This document shows positions 8,775 through 18,961 of a stretch of DNA of 64,000 nucleotides, piece after piece (position 1 is the first letter of the stretch; every line of letters begins with the position of its first letter). The DNA lies in contig NZ_CP012881.1 in assembly GCF_002224265.1 (NCBI RefSeq), positions 992,001 to 1,056,000 of the forward strand, read 5' to 3'. This stretch comes from Vibrio vulnificus NBRC 15645 = ATCC 27562 (GTDB taxonomy: Bacteria; Pseudomonadota; Gammaproteobacteria; Enterobacterales; Vibrionaceae). Under the pieces are notes generated by a model. It searched no databases. It was not told the DNA's origin and worked only from the letters and a program-made list of their open reading frames with translations. A program made the translations under genes and the position numbers.

Positions 8775-10001
8775 GTGATCAGAACCTTTGCCGATCTTGA
8801 TCTTGACCCAAACTTGCTGGCTGCCATCGAAGAGATGGGCTACGAGCGTCCAACTCAAATTCAGGCAGAAGCAATTCCACAAGCCCTAGAAGGCCGTGAT
8901 ATTCTTGCTTCCGCTCCGACAGGAACAGGAAAAACCGCCGCATTTGTCTTGCCTGCGCTGCAATATTTGCAAGATTTTCCACGCCGTAAACCTGGACCTG
9001 CACGCATTCTTATCCTAACGCCAACCCGTGAACTGGCGATGCAAGTGGCTGACCAAGCGCGTGCGCTTGCCAAAAATACCAGTTTGAACATTTTCACCAT
9101 CACAGGTGGTGTTCAATACCAAGAACATGCGGATATCCTTGCAACCACACAAGATATCGTAGTGGCGACTCCGGGCCGCTTGATGGAATACATCCAAGCA
9201 GAACGCTTTGACTGCCGCGCGATCGAATGGCTGATCCTCGATGAAGCAGACCGCATGCTTGACATGGGCTTTGCTCCAACGGTTGATCGCCTATCCAATG
9301 AATGTCGTTGGCGCAAACAGACCATGCTCTTCTCTGCTACGCTAGAAGGCAAGGGAGTGGAAGGCTTTACGGCGGATCTGCTGAACGATCCTGCGGACAT
9401 TGATGCGGAACCATCACGTCGCGAGCGTAAAAAAATCACCCAGTGGTATTACCGTGCAGATAGCATGGAGCACAAACTCGCGCTACTGAAAGACATCATC
9501 AACAATCAAGCCGAGCGCACAATTGTGTTCCTCAAAACACGTGAGCGTTTAGCGGATCTGCGTGCTCACCTCGAAAGCGAACAAGTCAACTGCGCTTGGA
9601 TCCAAGGTGAAATGCCGCAAGATCGTCGTAACAACGCGATTGCTCGCTTTCGCGATGGCAGTGTGAATGTGCTGCTTGCAACCGATGTCGCGGCTCGTGG
9701 TATCGACCTGCCTGACGTGTCTCACGTTGTTAACTTCGACATGCCACGCAGTGCCGATGTTTACCTTCACCGCATTGGTCGTACAGCGCGCGCAGGTAAG
9801 AAAGGCAACGCAATCTCTATCGTAGAAGCACACGACCAACCAATGATGGATCGCGTCGCTCGCTACGTGAAAGAGGACATTAAAGAGCGCTTTATCAAAG
9901 AGCTTCGCCCTCAACACAAGAAGCCGGTGTTTAAGAAGAAAAAGAAAAAAGACGATAAAAAAACGTCCGTGAAAAAGAAAAGCACTAAAAAGAAAAAGTA
10001 A
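8775..10001 (+). CDS. srmB: DEAD-box ATP-dependent RNA helicase SrmB
   Basis: RNA helicase involved in early assembly of the 50S ribosomal subunit. Domain order is canonical: Q motif (ERPTQIQ), Walker A APTGTGKT (48-55), PTRELA, TPGRL, DEAD (LDEADRMLDMGF), SAT, then the second RecA domain with ATDVAARGID and HRIGRTARAG. A short lysine-rich tail (many KKKKK runs, last about 35 residues) is typical of SrmB RNA-binding extensions. The start codon is GTG at 8775, with GGAG upstream; no better ATG exists. The gene is followed directly by a strong terminator. Confidence 0.95.
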   Translation: MIRTFADLDLDPNLLAAIEEMGYERPTQIQAEAIPQALEGRDILASAPTGTGKTAAFVLPALQYLQDFPRRKPGPARILILTPTRELAMQVADQARALAKNTSLNIFTITGGVQYQEHADILATTQDIVVATPGRLMEYIQAERFDCRAIEWLILDEADRMLDMGFAPTVDRLSNECRWRKQTMLFSATLEGKGVEGFTADLLNDPADIDAEPSRRERKKITQWYYRADSMEHKLALLKDIINNQAERTIVFLKTRERLADLRAHLESEQVNCAWIQGEMPQDRRNNAIARFRDGSVNVLLATDVAARGIDLPDVSHVVNFDMPRSADVYLHRIGRTARAGKKGNAISIVEAHDQPMMDRVARYVKEDIKERFIKELRPQHKKPVFKKKKKKDDKKTSVKKKSTKKKK

Positions 10002-10016
10002 TGATTCGATAACGCA

Positions 10017-10043
10017 AAAGGGTTGGCACTGTGCCAACCCTTT
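10017..10043. terminator. Terminator between srmB and yaaA
   Basis: A perfect 13-bp inverted repeat (AAAGGGTTGGCAC and complement) around a single central base, followed by a T-rich tract; it can serve both converging genes. Confidence 0.88.
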
Positions 10044-10073
10044 CTGTTTTCAGACCTTAGCGGAAGCCAAATC

Positions 10074-10850
10074 TCAGTGTTGCTCTTCGCGCTTAAAGAC
10101 CAAGTCTGTTGGTGTCGATTCTTCTTCAACAAAGTAGTAGCCTGCGACATCAAACTTAGTTAAGTCCGCAACGCTTTCAATGCGATTTTCAATAATGTAA
10201 CGCGCCATCATGCCGCGCGCTTTCTTCGCGTAGAAGCTGATCACCTTGTATTGACCATTCTTACCATCTTTGAAGATTGGTGTGATCACTTGCGCGTCCA
10301 AGTTCTTTGGCTTCACCGCTTTGAAGTATTCGTTCGATGCAAGGTTGATCAGCACGTTGTCGCCCTGAGCTGCAATCGCTTCATTCAGCTTATCGGTAAT
10401 CACATTACCCCAGAACTGGTAAAGGTTAGTTCCCTTGTCATTCGCCAGCTTGGTGCCCATCTCAAGACGGTATGGCTGCATCAGATCCAGTGGCTTTAAT
10501 AGCCCATAAAGGCCAGATAGCATGCGCAAATGTTCTTGCGCGTAATCAAAATCGTCGTCGTTGAGCGTTTCCGCTTCAAGCCCTGTGTATACGTCACCTT
10601 TGAACGCAAGAATCGCTTGGCGCGCGTTATCTGGGGTGAACTCTTCGCTCCACTCTTGGAAGCGACCCACATTGAGATCGGCGATTTTATCACTCACTTT
10701 CATCAACGAAGCCACATCCGCAGGCGTCAACTGGCGGCAAACCTCAATCAACTGTTTAGAGTAATCCACGAGCTCTGGCTGAGTGAACTTGTGGGTCACG
10801 AGTGGTGATTCGTAGTCGAGCGTTTTAGCTGGTGAAACAACGATAAGCAT
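10074..10850 (-). CDS. yaaA: Peroxide stress protein YaaA (DUF328)
   Basis: DUF328/YaaA family; in E. coli it lowers intracellular free iron and limits oxidative DNA damage during H2O2 stress. The 258-residue protein starts [15 protein letters not shown] at 10850, the conserved family N-terminus; other conserved blocks are [42 protein letters not shown] and [11 protein letters not shown]. The open frame extends 26 codons upstream through the agcS terminator, which is not plausible coding. It stands alone between terminators. Confidence 0.95.
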   Translation of the reverse strand: MLIVVSPAKTLDYESPLVTHKFTQPELVDYSKQLIEVCRQLTPADVASLMKVSDKIADLNVGRFQEWSEEFTPDNARQAILAFKGDVYTGLEAETLNDDDFDYAQEHLRMLSGLYGLLKPLDLMQPYRLEMGTKLANDKGTNLYQFWGNVITDKLNEAIAAQGDNVLINLASNEYFKAVKPKNLDAQVITPIFKDGKNGQYKVISFYAKKARGMMARYIIENRIESVADLTKFDVAGYYFVEEESTPTDLVFKREEQH

Positions 10851-10887
10851 GACGATTCTTTCCCTTATTTTCTTTTTGACTAGGGTA

Positions 10888-10920
10888 CAAAAAAAGCCGC
10901 GCATTGTCTGCACGGCTTTT
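10888..10920 (-). terminator. Terminator after the alanine symporter gene
   Basis: An AAAAGCCG/CGGCTTTT stem extended by GC pairs around one mismatch, with a run of T on the minus strand, lies about 35 bases past the symporter stop and just before yaaA. Confidence 0.8.
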
Positions 10921-10954
10921 CGAATCACAGTGATAGAAATTCTCGATTTCTACC

Positions 10955-12385
10955 TTAGTCTTTCTTGTTGTTGTCCCAAATGCCTTCTTCCAACTGTGAT
11001 TTCAACTCTGGGAAATCATCTGGGTTAAAGGTTGGCAACTTACCCGCTTGTAACTGACGGTTGTAGTCTTTTGCCAGTTTGATCACGATGCCAGATAGCA
11101 GCAGGATCGCAACTAAGTTCACAATCGCCATCATACCCATTGAAACATCCGCCAATGCCCATACCACTGGAAGTGGAGCAATCGCACCAAAGCCAACAAG
11201 GCCAAGCACGACCAAACGGAAAACATTCAAGCCAGCTTTGTGGTTGTGTTCTAAGAAAACTAAGTTGGTTTCTGCATAAGAGTAGTTAGCGATGATCGAA
11301 GTGAATGCGAAGAAGAAAATCGCTACCGCCACAAAAATGCCACCCCAACTGCCCACTTGCGAGCTCAACGCTAGCTGAGTCAACTCAATGCCAGTGATCT
11401 CACCATGCGGCACGTACTCACCCGACATCAAAATAATCGCGACGGTCGCTGAACAGATCACAATGGTGTCCATGAAAACGCCCAGCATTTGCACGTAACC
11501 TTGAGAAGCTGGGTGTGGAGGATATGGCGTCGCTGATGCCGCAGCGTTTGGCGCGGAACCCATACCGGCTTCGTTGGAGAACAGGCCACGCTTGATACCA
11601 TTAATCATCGCTTGTGCAATCGCGTAACCCAAACCGCCTGCAGCCGCTTCTTGTAAGCCAAAAGCGCTCTTGAAGATCAGCATGAGTACGTCAGGCAGTT
11701 TCTCCAAGTTAGAGAACATCACAAACAGCGCTAAAGCAAGGTATGCCAATGCCATCACTGGAACGATAAGCTCAGCAGTACGCGCGATACGCTTGATACC
11801 ACCAAAGATTATCACACCAGACAGCACTACAATAACAACGCCTACGTAGGCATTTTCCCAACCAAAAGCATTTTGCATTGCGTTAGCAATCGAGTTGGCT
11901 TGCACCGCGTTAAACACCAGACCAAAAGCAATGATAAGGAAGATGGAGAACAGCACACCCATCCAACGCATACCAAGGCCTTTTTCCATGTAGTAAGCAG
12001 GGCCACCACGATAGTTGCCATCGTCATCTTTGGTTTTGTAGAGCTGAGCTAGCGTACTTTCAGCAAATGATGTCGCCATACCCAGCATAGCGATGAGCCA
12101 CATCCAGAAAATCGCACCAGGGCCACCAGCGGTCAGCGCAACAGCCACACCGGCCATGTTACCAGTGCCAACACGCGCAGCAAGGCTGGTACAAAGCGCT
12201 TGAAAGGAGGAGATACCAGCGTTGTCCGATTTACGGCTGTTTTTTAGAACAGAAAACATGTGGCCGAAATGGCGGAACTGAATGAAGCCGAGTCGAACCG
12301 TGAAATAAATTCCCACACCGACAAGCAAATAAACAAGAATGGAACCCCAAAGCAGGTCATTCATTAGATTGATCAAGTCTGTCAT
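10955..12385 (-). CDS. Sodium:alanine/glycine symporter (AGCS family)
   Basis: Inner-membrane AGCS-family symporter that takes up alanine or glycine with Na+. The 476 residues have about ten hydrophobic helices; family signatures include LAARVGTGNMAGVAVALTAGG near residue 65-85, GGPAYYMEKGLG, and GLFSNEAGMGSAPNAAA near residue 275-290. I start at ATG 12385 because GAGGT lies just upstream; the frame extends 15 codons further with no ribosome site. The substrate (alanine versus glycine) is family-based inference. Confidence 0.9.
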   Translation of the reverse strand: MTDLINLMNDLLWGSILVYLLVGVGIYFTVRLGFIQFRHFGHMFSVLKNSRKSDNAGISSFQALCTSLAARVGTGNMAGVAVALTAGGPGAIFWMWLIAMLGMATSFAESTLAQLYKTKDDDGNYRGGPAYYMEKGLGMRWMGVLFSIFLIIAFGLVFNAVQANSIANAMQNAFGWENAYVGVVIVVLSGVIIFGGIKRIARTAELIVPVMALAYLALALFVMFSNLEKLPDVLMLIFKSAFGLQEAAAGGLGYAIAQAMINGIKRGLFSNEAGMGSAPNAAASATPYPPHPASQGYVQMLGVFMDTIVICSATVAIILMSGEYVPHGEITGIELTQLALSSQVGSWGGIFVAVAIFFFAFTSIIANYSYAETNLVFLEHNHKAGLNVFRLVVLGLVGFGAIAPLPVVWALADVSMGMMAIVNLVAILLLSGIVIKLAKDYNRQLQAGKLPTFNPDDFPELKSQLEEGIWDNNKKD

Positions 12386-13096
12386 AGTTACCTCAAATTG
12401 AGTTTGCGCCAGTCTGTGCTTCCGAGCCATCCACCAGATTGCTTAACCAAGTGTCAAATTAGCTTGGTGAACTATTATTTTCTTTCTGCAATCTAGAATC
12501 GTAAATGTCGCTTCATGCATCCGTTTTACGTACTAGCGTTTTTTGACGGGCGGATAATGCAGCCTAGCCACGCAAAAATCAATATGAAACTGCATACTCA
12601 ATTTTTGTATTTTTCACTATTTTTATACCATTTATTAACATACAAACCAGAATCAAGAATCAAAGGCAGTTACATAAACCAAACAATTCCATTACAACAA
12701 AATGTATCGAAATATTTTGTTTTTCATTTCACGTCAATTCTCTGTTAAACCAAGAGTGACAAGGCTTTTACTCTTTCCCCACGCCCCCTCGCTCACTTAC
12801 CGGTTGTGGATGAGAAATTCACATGCACCTTTTCGAATCCTTACCCTCCTCTCTTTGACTTCGTACTGTATAAACACACACATTGTTAACATTAAAATTC
12901 TTTTCATTTAATCGTTTTCGTGAGATCGATCGCTCACTTTTTAAGCTCTTGTTGCAAGCAAAATGTGATGGTGTGTTCAGTTTTAATCGAAATCTTCATC
13001 ATACCGACACAAATGCGAAATCTATCATGGTTATGCTCGAAGAAACTGTGGTACTTAGTGACTGCACAAGCGCTGGTGATTTATGTGAGGTGGCTT
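12386..13096. other. Long intergenic region before the DUF3545 gene
   Basis: About 700 A+T-rich bases. It must contain the agcS promoter on the minus strand and a promoter for the DUF3545 gene. The reading frame of the latter stays open upstream to 12920, but that stretch has no ribosome site and no recognisable protein character. I found no RNA gene here by eye. Confidence 0.45.
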
Positions 13097-13282
13097 ATGG
13101 ATGGCTTTGAACTAGATGACTTACTGGATTTTGAAACAACAAGCACAACGAAAACGCGCTCTAAACCAGTAAAAAGGAAATGGCGTGAAATTGAGGCGAT
13201 GCTTGACCGACGTAACTTACTCAAAGAGCTGCGTGATATGGACATGTGTCACGACTACTCACTGGAAGATATTAAGCTTTAA
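13097..13282 (+). CDS. DUF3545 family small protein
   Basis: A 61-residue, highly charged soluble protein. The core RSKPVKRKWREIEAMLDRR is the signature of DUF3545, a small family found mainly in Vibrio and relatives; function unknown. ATG 13097 was chosen because GAGGTGG lies six bases upstream and the protein then begins at the conserved acidic segment. A strong terminator follows 40 bases downstream. Confidence 0.85.
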   Translation: MDGFELDDLLDFETTSTTKTRSKPVKRKWREIEAMLDRRNLLKELRDMDMCHDYSLEDIKL

Positions 13283-13322
13283 CCGCATTAACGAACAAAA
13301 AATAGCACTCTTACTCAACGAA

Positions 13323-13347
13323 AAAGGCACCTCTCACAGGTGCCTTT
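13323..13347. terminator. Bidirectional terminator
   Basis: A perfect 10-bp stem AAAGGCACCT with a 5-base loop between the converging DUF3545 and hemerythrin-like genes; A and T runs on the two flanks let it work both ways. Confidence 0.88.
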
Positions 13348-13359
13348 GTTTATTTTGGA

Positions 13360-13911
13360 CTAGATCATCTCTTTTTCACTTCGTTGCACGCGCTCTGCCA
13401 GTTGTCGGTAATGATCGGCAATGGTTTCACCAAAGACGGGATCGTCTTCATTAACCAGCCATTGCGATTCCACTTGTTGCCAATCTTTCGTCGTAAAAGA
13501 CTCGGCGATCAGTGGCAGAATCAAGCGCTCTTCAATATCCAGATGTTGGCGTTGTGATGAGATAAACGCCTCTAACTGCTCAATGAACATGGCTTGTGGC
13601 ACCACGGCATCATTCAAAATCATATGCACCACCTCAGCAAAGGCCGCGGTTTTCTTCGCTAGTTCTTTGTGTTCTAGCTCCAAGTTTTCAATGGTTCTCT
13701 GCGCGCCGTAATGCTCTAAGTAATGGCGATAAAGGATGTCTTCTTTAGGATGATGCACCTTTTCCGCATGATCAGATAAATAGCTGACAATCTCGGCGAC
13801 CAAACTGTAGTTAATAGGCTGCTCATTTTTGAGCAACTCCACTTTGTGGCGCAGTATAGCAAGCATGCGCACAATGTATCCGTGTTCGCGTCTTATCCGT
13901 TCAATCATCAT
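13360..13911 (-). CDS. Hemerythrin-like (HHE domain) protein
   Basis: A 183-residue all-helical protein with the HHE cation-binding pattern: REHGYIVRML at the N-terminus, SDHAEKVHHPKEDILY, LELEHKELAKK and QRQHLDIEERLILPLI. The regularly spaced His/Glu residues fit a di-iron four-helix bundle that binds oxygen or NO, or senses redox state. I start at ATG 13911 where AAGGAG lies seven bases upstream. No partner gene is adjacent, so the role cannot be specified further. Confidence 0.88.
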   Translation of the reverse strand: MMIERIRREHGYIVRMLAILRHKVELLKNEQPINYSLVAEIVSYLSDHAEKVHHPKEDILYRHYLEHYGAQRTIENLELEHKELAKKTAAFAEVVHMILNDAVVPQAMFIEQLEAFISSQRQHLDIEERLILPLIAESFTTKDWQQVESQWLVNEDDPVFGETIADHYRQLAERVQRSEKEMI

Positions 13912-14022
13912 AGCGTTTCTCCTTAACACCTCATTTGTTGTAAGTGTATAAGATAGAACGCCATTCGGCTTAGATGTCGCTCAAAAAACCATCGCTTTCT
14001 GCGAAATTACATTCAAATGTGC

Positions 14023-14703
14023 TTAGAGCGACAAAGGGAGTTGCCAGTCTATTGCTTGCTTTCCTTGATCAAGTAAATGTTGATTCGCTTGTGAGAAATG
14101 CTTACAACCCAAAAAGCCGCGGTGAGCAGAAAGAGGGGATGGGTGTGGCGCACTGAGAACCACATGCTTATTGCGATCAATAAAGCGGCCTTTTTTCTGG
14201 GCGTGCGATCCCCACAATAGGAATACCACACCTTGTTGGTGCTGGTTGAGCGCCTCAATCACTTTGTCAGTGAATGTCTCCCATCCTAATGAAGCATGCG
14301 AATGCGCTTTGCCCTGCTCCACAGTAAGCACCGTATTGAGTAGCAACACGCCTTGTTTAGCCCAAGCTTCAAGGTAGCCATGCGCCGGAGTCTGAAAGCC
14401 TTGGATATCCTGCGCCAACTCTTTGTACATGTTCACCAAAGAAGGAGGCGTCTTGATACCCGGTAATACTGAAAAACACAAACCATGAGCTTGGTTGGGG
14501 CCATGGTAAGGATCCTGTCCTAAGATCACCACTTTGACATCTTGAAACTCGGTATAACGAAAGGCATTGAAGACATCCTTTGCTGGAGGGTAAATCACTC
14601 TGCCAGCTTGTCGCTCTGCTTCAACAAAGTTGAGTGTCTGTTGAAAATAGCTTTGCTCTTTTTCCGCACCAATTACATCGTGCCAAGTGAGTTGCTGTGT
14701 CAT
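14023..14703 (-). CDS. ung: Uracil-DNA glycosylase
   Basis: Family 1 UDG that removes uracil from DNA in base excision repair. The 226 residues carry the water-activating motif [13 protein letters not shown] (catalytic Asp64), the [11 protein letters not shown] segment, the uracil-recognition [10 protein letters not shown] and the minor-groove intercalation loop [11 protein letters not shown]. Start at ATG 14703 (MTQQLTW) fits family length; the frame extends eight codons upstream. Monocistronic as far as I can see. Confidence 0.97.
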   Translation of the reverse strand: MTQQLTWHDVIGAEKEQSYFQQTLNFVEAERQAGRVIYPPAKDVFNAFRYTEFQDVKVVILGQDPYHGPNQAHGLCFSVLPGIKTPPSLVNMYKELAQDIQGFQTPAHGYLEAWAKQGVLLLNTVLTVEQGKAHSHASLGWETFTDKVIEALNQHQQGVVFLLWGSHAQKKGRFIDRNKHVVLSAPHPSPLSAHRGFLGCKHFSQANQHLLDQGKQAIDWQLPLSL

Positions 14704-15004
14704 GGGGAGAATCCTATTGAAAACCATCAGGCGGTTATTCTATGTCAGGTCACTCCCCTAACCAAATTCATCACGGGCTATTGGGGTTTTTCGTGACTTT
14801 GTGGGCTTTTTTGTGGCGTTCTTGCATGCCCCTGCCCGGTAATATGACGGTTCGGTATTGGCCGTCTTGCGACAGAACGAACAACGTAAGTGGAATGGAA
14901 CATCATGGTTGTAAACATAGTGGCATCCTCCTGTGACAAACTCGATAAACACTATTGTTCTTGTTTGCTATGAAAGAAAGATGCCAATCTGATGACAAAA
15001 ATCG

Positions 15005-15886
15005 CTAAGCGATTGAAGAGAGATGATATTTTCTCAACTGCTCAATTTCTTGCGGCCAAAGTTCAGGCTCAATAGTTTCTAAAATCAATGGGATAGAATC
15101 AAAACGGCTGTCTTTTGCAATGTATTCAAAACAGTCCCAGCCAATTTCACCTTTCCCTAGGGCATGGTGCCTATCCACCTTACTGGCTAATTTTACTTTT
15201 GAATCATTAATATGCATTGCACGTAAATAGTGCATCCCGACCACACGTTCAAACTCAGCGAAAGTCGCCTCACACGCCTCAGGAGTTCGCAGATCATAGC
15301 CTGCGGCAAAGGTGTGGCAAGTATCCAAACAAACCCCAACTCGACGCTTATCTTCAACCTGCTCAATGATTTCTGCAAGGTGCTCAAAGCGCCAACCTAA
15401 GTTGGAACCTTGCCCTGCCGTGTTCTCTATCACCGCCACCACATCAGGTACCGCTTGATGCGCTAAGTTGATCGATTCTGCGATTAAAGACAAACACGCT
15501 TTTTCTGAGATCTTCTCTAAATGGCTGCCAGGGTGGAAATTGAGTAAGTTCAACCCTAGCTGCTGGCATCGCTCCATTTCATCAATAAACGCGAGGCGAG
15601 ACTTTTCCAGCTTCTCCGCTTCTGGCGCACCTAAATTAATCAGATAAGAATCATGGGGAAGAATTTGCTGTGGAGAAAAACCCAACAACGCACAATTGGC
15701 TTTGAACGCTGCGATAGTTTTCTCTTCTAATGGCTTGGCGACCCACTGGCGTTGATTCTTAGTGAACAAAGCAAACGCGTTTGCTCCAATCTCACGCGCC
15801 CGCAGAGGTGCATTATCAACCCCTCCCGCCGCTGAAACATGCGCGCCAATAAATTTGTTACCAAAACGGTTTTTGCTGTTTGTCAT
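15005..15886 (-). CDS. nfo: Endonuclease IV
   Basis: AP endonuclease IV, a TIM-barrel enzyme with three zinc ions that cuts 5' to abasic sites. The 293 residues show the zinc ligand motifs: [48 protein letters not shown] and [12 protein letters not shown]. It is divergent from grcA. The stop codon lies inside a short AATCGCT inverted repeat followed by TTTT on the minus strand, perhaps a weak terminator. Confidence 0.96.
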   Translation of the reverse strand: MTNSKNRFGNKFIGAHVSAAGGVDNAPLRAREIGANAFALFTKNQRQWVAKPLEEKTIAAFKANCALLGFSPQQILPHDSYLINLGAPEAEKLEKSRLAFIDEMERCQQLGLNLLNFHPGSHLEKISEKACLSLIAESINLAHQAVPDVVAVIENTAGQGSNLGWRFEHLAEIIEQVEDKRRVGVCLDTCHTFAAGYDLRTPEACEATFAEFERVVGMHYLRAMHINDSKVKLASKVDRHHALGKGEIGWDCFEYIAKDSRFDSIPLILETIEPELWPQEIEQLRKYHLSSIA

Positions 15887-16047
15887 TTAATCACTTAACA
15901 CTTTCAAGATAAGGGGCTAATTACAACCATTTAGCTTAGTTCAGTCAAATTTCCAATTAGATTTGTAGTAAATTTACAACAAAATTAACACTTAACTATT
16001 TTTGATGATATCAAATAAATCGTAATCTACAGTTTTTAAAAGGTTTA

Positions 16048-16061
16048 TTGATTTAACTCAA
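16048..16061 (+). promoter_or_regulatory. Upstream FNR-type box of grcA
   Basis: TTGATTTAACTCAA differs from the FNR consensus TTGAT-N4-ATCAA in one base. Its centre is exactly 53 bp upstream of the second box. Confidence 0.65.
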
Positions 16062-16100
16062 TAAAATAACCTTCACAAAATTAATGTTTTTAGTTGTTTT

Positions 16101-16114
16101 TTGACCTAAATCAA
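16101..16114 (+). promoter_or_regulatory. Proximal FNR-type box of grcA
   Basis: TTGACCTAAATCAA matches the FNR consensus with one base difference. A TATAAT at 16139-16144 places the box centre roughly 41-43 bases before the likely start, the class II activation position. Confidence 0.75.
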
Positions 16115-16138
16115 TACTATTATAATGGATATTAGCTA

Positions 16139-16144
16139 TATAAT
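16139..16144 (+). promoter_or_regulatory. grcA -10 element
   Basis: A perfect TATAAT about 70 bases before the start codon, correctly placed with respect to the proximal FNR-type box, which would substitute for a -35 element. A second TATAAT at 16121-16126 sits too close to the box. Confidence 0.55.
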
Positions 16145-16210
16145 ACTCAGCTCGACAAAATTCGAAAATTAACACCAATAATCACCACGTAAGTGGACTA
16201 GGAGATAGTG

Positions 16211-16588
16211 ATGATCCAAGGTATCCAAATTACTAAAGCAGCAAACGACGACCTACTAAACTCAATCTGGCTTCTAGATAGCGAGAAAAATGAAGCTCGC
16301 TGTGTAGCAGCAGTTTCTGGCTACGAAGCTGATCAAATCGTTGCAATTAACGAGCTAGGTGAGTTTGAAAGCCGTGAAGTGGCTATCGAAGCTGCTCCAC
16401 GCATTGAAGGTGGTCAACACCTAAACGTGAACGTTCTAAAACGTGAAACGCTAGAAGATGCGGTTGCGCACCCAGAGAAATACCCACAGCTAACCATTCG
16501 TGTATCGGGTTATGCCGTGCGTTTCAACTCACTAACACCTGAACAACAACGTGACGTTATCGCTCGTACGTTTACTGAATCTCTATAA
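16211..16588 (+). CDS. grcA: Autonomous glycyl radical cofactor GrcA
   Basis: GrcA (YfiD) is a small spare glycyl-radical domain that restores activity to pyruvate formate-lyase cleaved by oxygen. The 125-residue protein ends with the PFL-like glycyl radical segment RVSGYAVRF (radical Gly100) followed by [23 protein letters not shown] 16211 follows AGGAG; a GTG one codon earlier is less likely. The tandem FNR-type boxes upstream fit strong micro-aerobic or anaerobic induction. Confidence 0.97.
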   Translation: MIQGIQITKAANDDLLNSIWLLDSEKNEARCVAAVSGYEADQIVAINELGEFESREVAIEAAPRIEGGQHLNVNVLKRETLEDAVAHPEKYPQLTIRVSGYAVRFNSLTPEQQRDVIARTFTESL

Positions 16589-16606
16589 TATAGAGAGCTA
16601 AACAAT

Positions 16607-16636
16607 AAAAAACGGCGCTCATCGAGCGCCGTTTTT
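16607..16636. terminator. Bidirectional terminator between grcA and thrC
   Basis: A 10-bp stem AACGGCGCTC with loop ATC, flanked by six A and five T residues, between converging grcA and thrC. Confidence 0.92.
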
Positions 16637-16709
16637 CTATTCTTGCGTTTGTTTTCTGAAGAAAACAATAGGGTGGAGGCCAAGCTCCACCGGTGAGATT
16701 GATGCATGC

Positions 16710-17990
16710 TTATTGCACGCGACGCAATACTTCTTTCAGAGCAGTAAAATCCGCATCCAACTCTTCTGAGAGCAGTTCCATCACCGCATGTTTTGCCAGT
16801 GGTGCTGGCAAATCGATGTCAGTGCCAAGAATGTCATCGACCACTTCCTTAAACTTCGCCGGATGTGCGGTACAGAGGAACAAGCCTGTTTCACCTTCTT
16901 GTAGCTGCTGATCCAGCACACGGTAGGCAATCGCACCATGTGGTTCACACAGGTAACCGAGTGAATAGAGATCTTTTACCGATTGCGCACTTTGCTCATC
17001 AGACACAGCACCTTTGCCCAGAGTTTCCAAACCCCACTCTTTCACACGACACAACTCTTCAATTCTTGGCCAGTTGTTAGGCTGACTCACGTCCATTGCA
17101 TTTGAAGTCGTCGCGACAGTCGGTTTTGGATCCCACTTACCCGTTTCTAAGTAGCGAGGCACGGTATCATTAGCGTTCGTTGCTGCGATAAAACGCTTAA
17201 TCGGTAAACCCAGAGCTTTAGCAAGCAAACCTGCAGTAAGGTTACCAAAGTTACCGCTTGGTACCGACACCACCAGATTCTCGCGCTCTTGCTTACTCAT
17301 CTGTGCAGCGGCTTCAAAGTAGTAGCAGATTTGCGCCATCAAACGGCTAATGTTGATGGAGTTTGCGGAGTTGAGACCAATCTCTTCACGCAGCTCTGCA
17401 TCATCAAACGCTTGCTTCACCAGCGCCTGGCACGCATCAAAGTCACCATTAATCGCCACCGTGTGAATGTTTTTGCCTAATGTGCAGAACAGCTTTTCTT
17501 GCAATGGGCTGATTTTGCCTTTCGGATAAAGAATGACCACATTGATGTCTTCCATACCGTAAAAAGCGTGTGCAACCGCGGCTCCTGTATCACCCGATGT
17601 CGCTGTTAGAATAGTGATTTTTCCACCGTCAGAAACCGCAGCCAACGACTGAGCCATAAAGCGGCCACCGAAGTCTTTGAAGGCAAGTGTCGGTCCATGG
17701 AACAGTTCAAGAGCGTAGACACCCTCTTTCACTTGTTTAATCGGTGCTGGGAATTGGAATGCCGCATCCACCATTGAGTTAACTTTGTCTTCTGCTAGCT
17801 CATCACCAATCAACGCGGAAAGAATCGCAGTGCTGCGCGAGATAAAATCTTGCGCAAGCAATGCATCGATATCGTCAAATTTCGGTAATTCTGCTGGGAA
17901 AAATAGCCCCTGATTACGGCCTAACCCTTGGCGCACGGCTTGGCCAAAGGAAACTTGTTCGTCATTTTCTTTTATGTTGTAAAGCTTCAT
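16710..17990 (-). CDS. thrC: Threonine synthase
   Basis: PLP enzyme converting O-phosphohomoserine to threonine, last step of the pathway. The 426-residue protein is the long enterobacterial type; PLP lysine is in [13 protein letters not shown] (about residues 104-116) and the phosphate-binding SGNFGN and [10 protein letters not shown] motifs are clear. The ATG overlaps the thrB stop by 4 bases (ATGA-type), implying translational coupling in the thrABC operon. Confidence 0.98.
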   Translation of the reverse strand: MKLYNIKENDEQVSFGQAVRQGLGRNQGLFFPAELPKFDDIDALLAQDFISRSTAILSALIGDELAEDKVNSMVDAAFQFPAPIKQVKEGVYALELFHGPTLAFKDFGGRFMAQSLAAVSDGGKITILTATSGDTGAAVAHAFYGMEDINVVILYPKGKISPLQEKLFCTLGKNIHTVAINGDFDACQALVKQAFDDAELREEIGLNSANSINISRLMAQICYYFEAAAQMSKQERENLVVSVPSGNFGNLTAGLLAKALGLPIKRFIAATNANDTVPRYLETGKWDPKPTVATTSNAMDVSQPNNWPRIEELCRVKEWGLETLGKGAVSDEQSAQSVKDLYSLGYLCEPHGAIAYRVLDQQLQEGETGLFLCTAHPAKFKEVVDDILGTDIDLPAPLAKHAVMELLSEELDADFTALKEVLRRVQ

Positions 17991-18958
17991 AGCTCACTTC
18001 CTGTCACAATTGAGCCCTTTTTGTCTAAACGACAAATGTGGACGAATCCTTCTTCATTTTGTACGTAATTTTGTTCTAACCAGCGTGCCACACGCTGTGC
18101 AACATCTTGGTCTTTGCAAATACTGAACAGTGTCGGCCCACTGCCAGAAATGCCCGTTGCCAATGCCCCCGCAGAAGCGGCATATTTACGCGCATCGGCA
18201 AAACCGGGAAGCAGTTTCTCACGATAAGGCTCTGCGATCACGTCTTTGATCATCTTCGCGGCAAGCTCAGGCTGCCCTGAGTGACAAGCGTGAATAAAGC
18301 CGGCCAAATGGCGGCCATGTGCGATCACATCTTGACGTCGGTATTGAGAAGGTAAAATCGCACGCGCTTCTGCCGTCGACACCTTAATGCCAGGGTAGGC
18401 CATCACCCAATACCAATCATCGAAGCACGGAACTTCTTGGCTAATAATGCCGAGCTCTTCAAGCATCAACTGCAAACCACCTAAATAGCATGGTGCAACG
18501 TTGTCATAGTGTACTCCACCGGAGATTTGGCCTTCCATTTCACCCATCAGTGCGAGCAATTCCATTTCATCCAGTGGGTTGGCATGGAACTGATTGAGGG
18601 CATCTAACGCGGCAACAATAGAACAAGCACTAGAGCCAAGCCCAGATCCAATCGGCATGTTCTTTTCTAATGTCATCTCAAGCGGTTTGAGCTCAAGACC
18701 TTTTTTATCGAGTTCGCGAGCAAACACTCGCCAGCAATCATAAACAATGTTTTCTTTCGGATCGCTTGGCAGCTTTGCAACAAAACTACCCGCCGTCTTT
18801 AACGAAAACGGCTCATTCCCTGCTTTCACCATGACTCGGTCGCCGAGCAAAGTACCATCAATGGGCGACACTGCCGCCCCTAATACATCAAAACCAACAC
18901 TGACATTACCAATAGAAGCGGGAGCGTACACTACCACAGCCATATCGCTTGAACTCAT
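17987..18958 (-). CDS. thrB: Homoserine kinase
   Basis: GHMP-family kinase that phosphorylates homoserine. The ATP-binding loop [12 protein letters not shown] lies near residue 96-107 and the C-terminal [12 protein letters not shown] motif near residue 268-279. From ATG 18958 it has 323 residues, with AGGGG just upstream inside the thrA end; an internal ATG at 18943 (MAVVVYAPA) would match the usual 318-residue length, so the start is uncertain by five codons. Cotranscribed between thrA and thrC. Confidence 0.95.
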   Translation of the reverse strand: MSSSDMAVVVYAPASIGNVSVGFDVLGAAVSPIDGTLLGDRVMVKAGNEPFSLKTAGSFVAKLPSDPKENIVYDCWRVFARELDKKGLELKPLEMTLEKNMPIGSGLGSSACSIVAALDALNQFHANPLDEMELLALMGEMEGQISGGVHYDNVAPCYLGGLQLMLEELGIISQEVPCFDDWYWVMAYPGIKVSTAEARAILPSQYRRQDVIAHGRHLAGFIHACHSGQPELAAKMIKDVIAEPYREKLLPGFADARKYAASAGALATGISGSGPTLFSICKDQDVAQRVARWLEQNYVQNEEGFVHICRLDKKGSIVTGSEL

Positions 18959-18961
18959 CGA

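Noticed and set aside
12920..13096. Possible N-terminal extension of the DUF3545 protein
   Set aside because: The frame is open, but the extension has no ribosome site, and the family protein starts at 13097 behind GAGGTGG.
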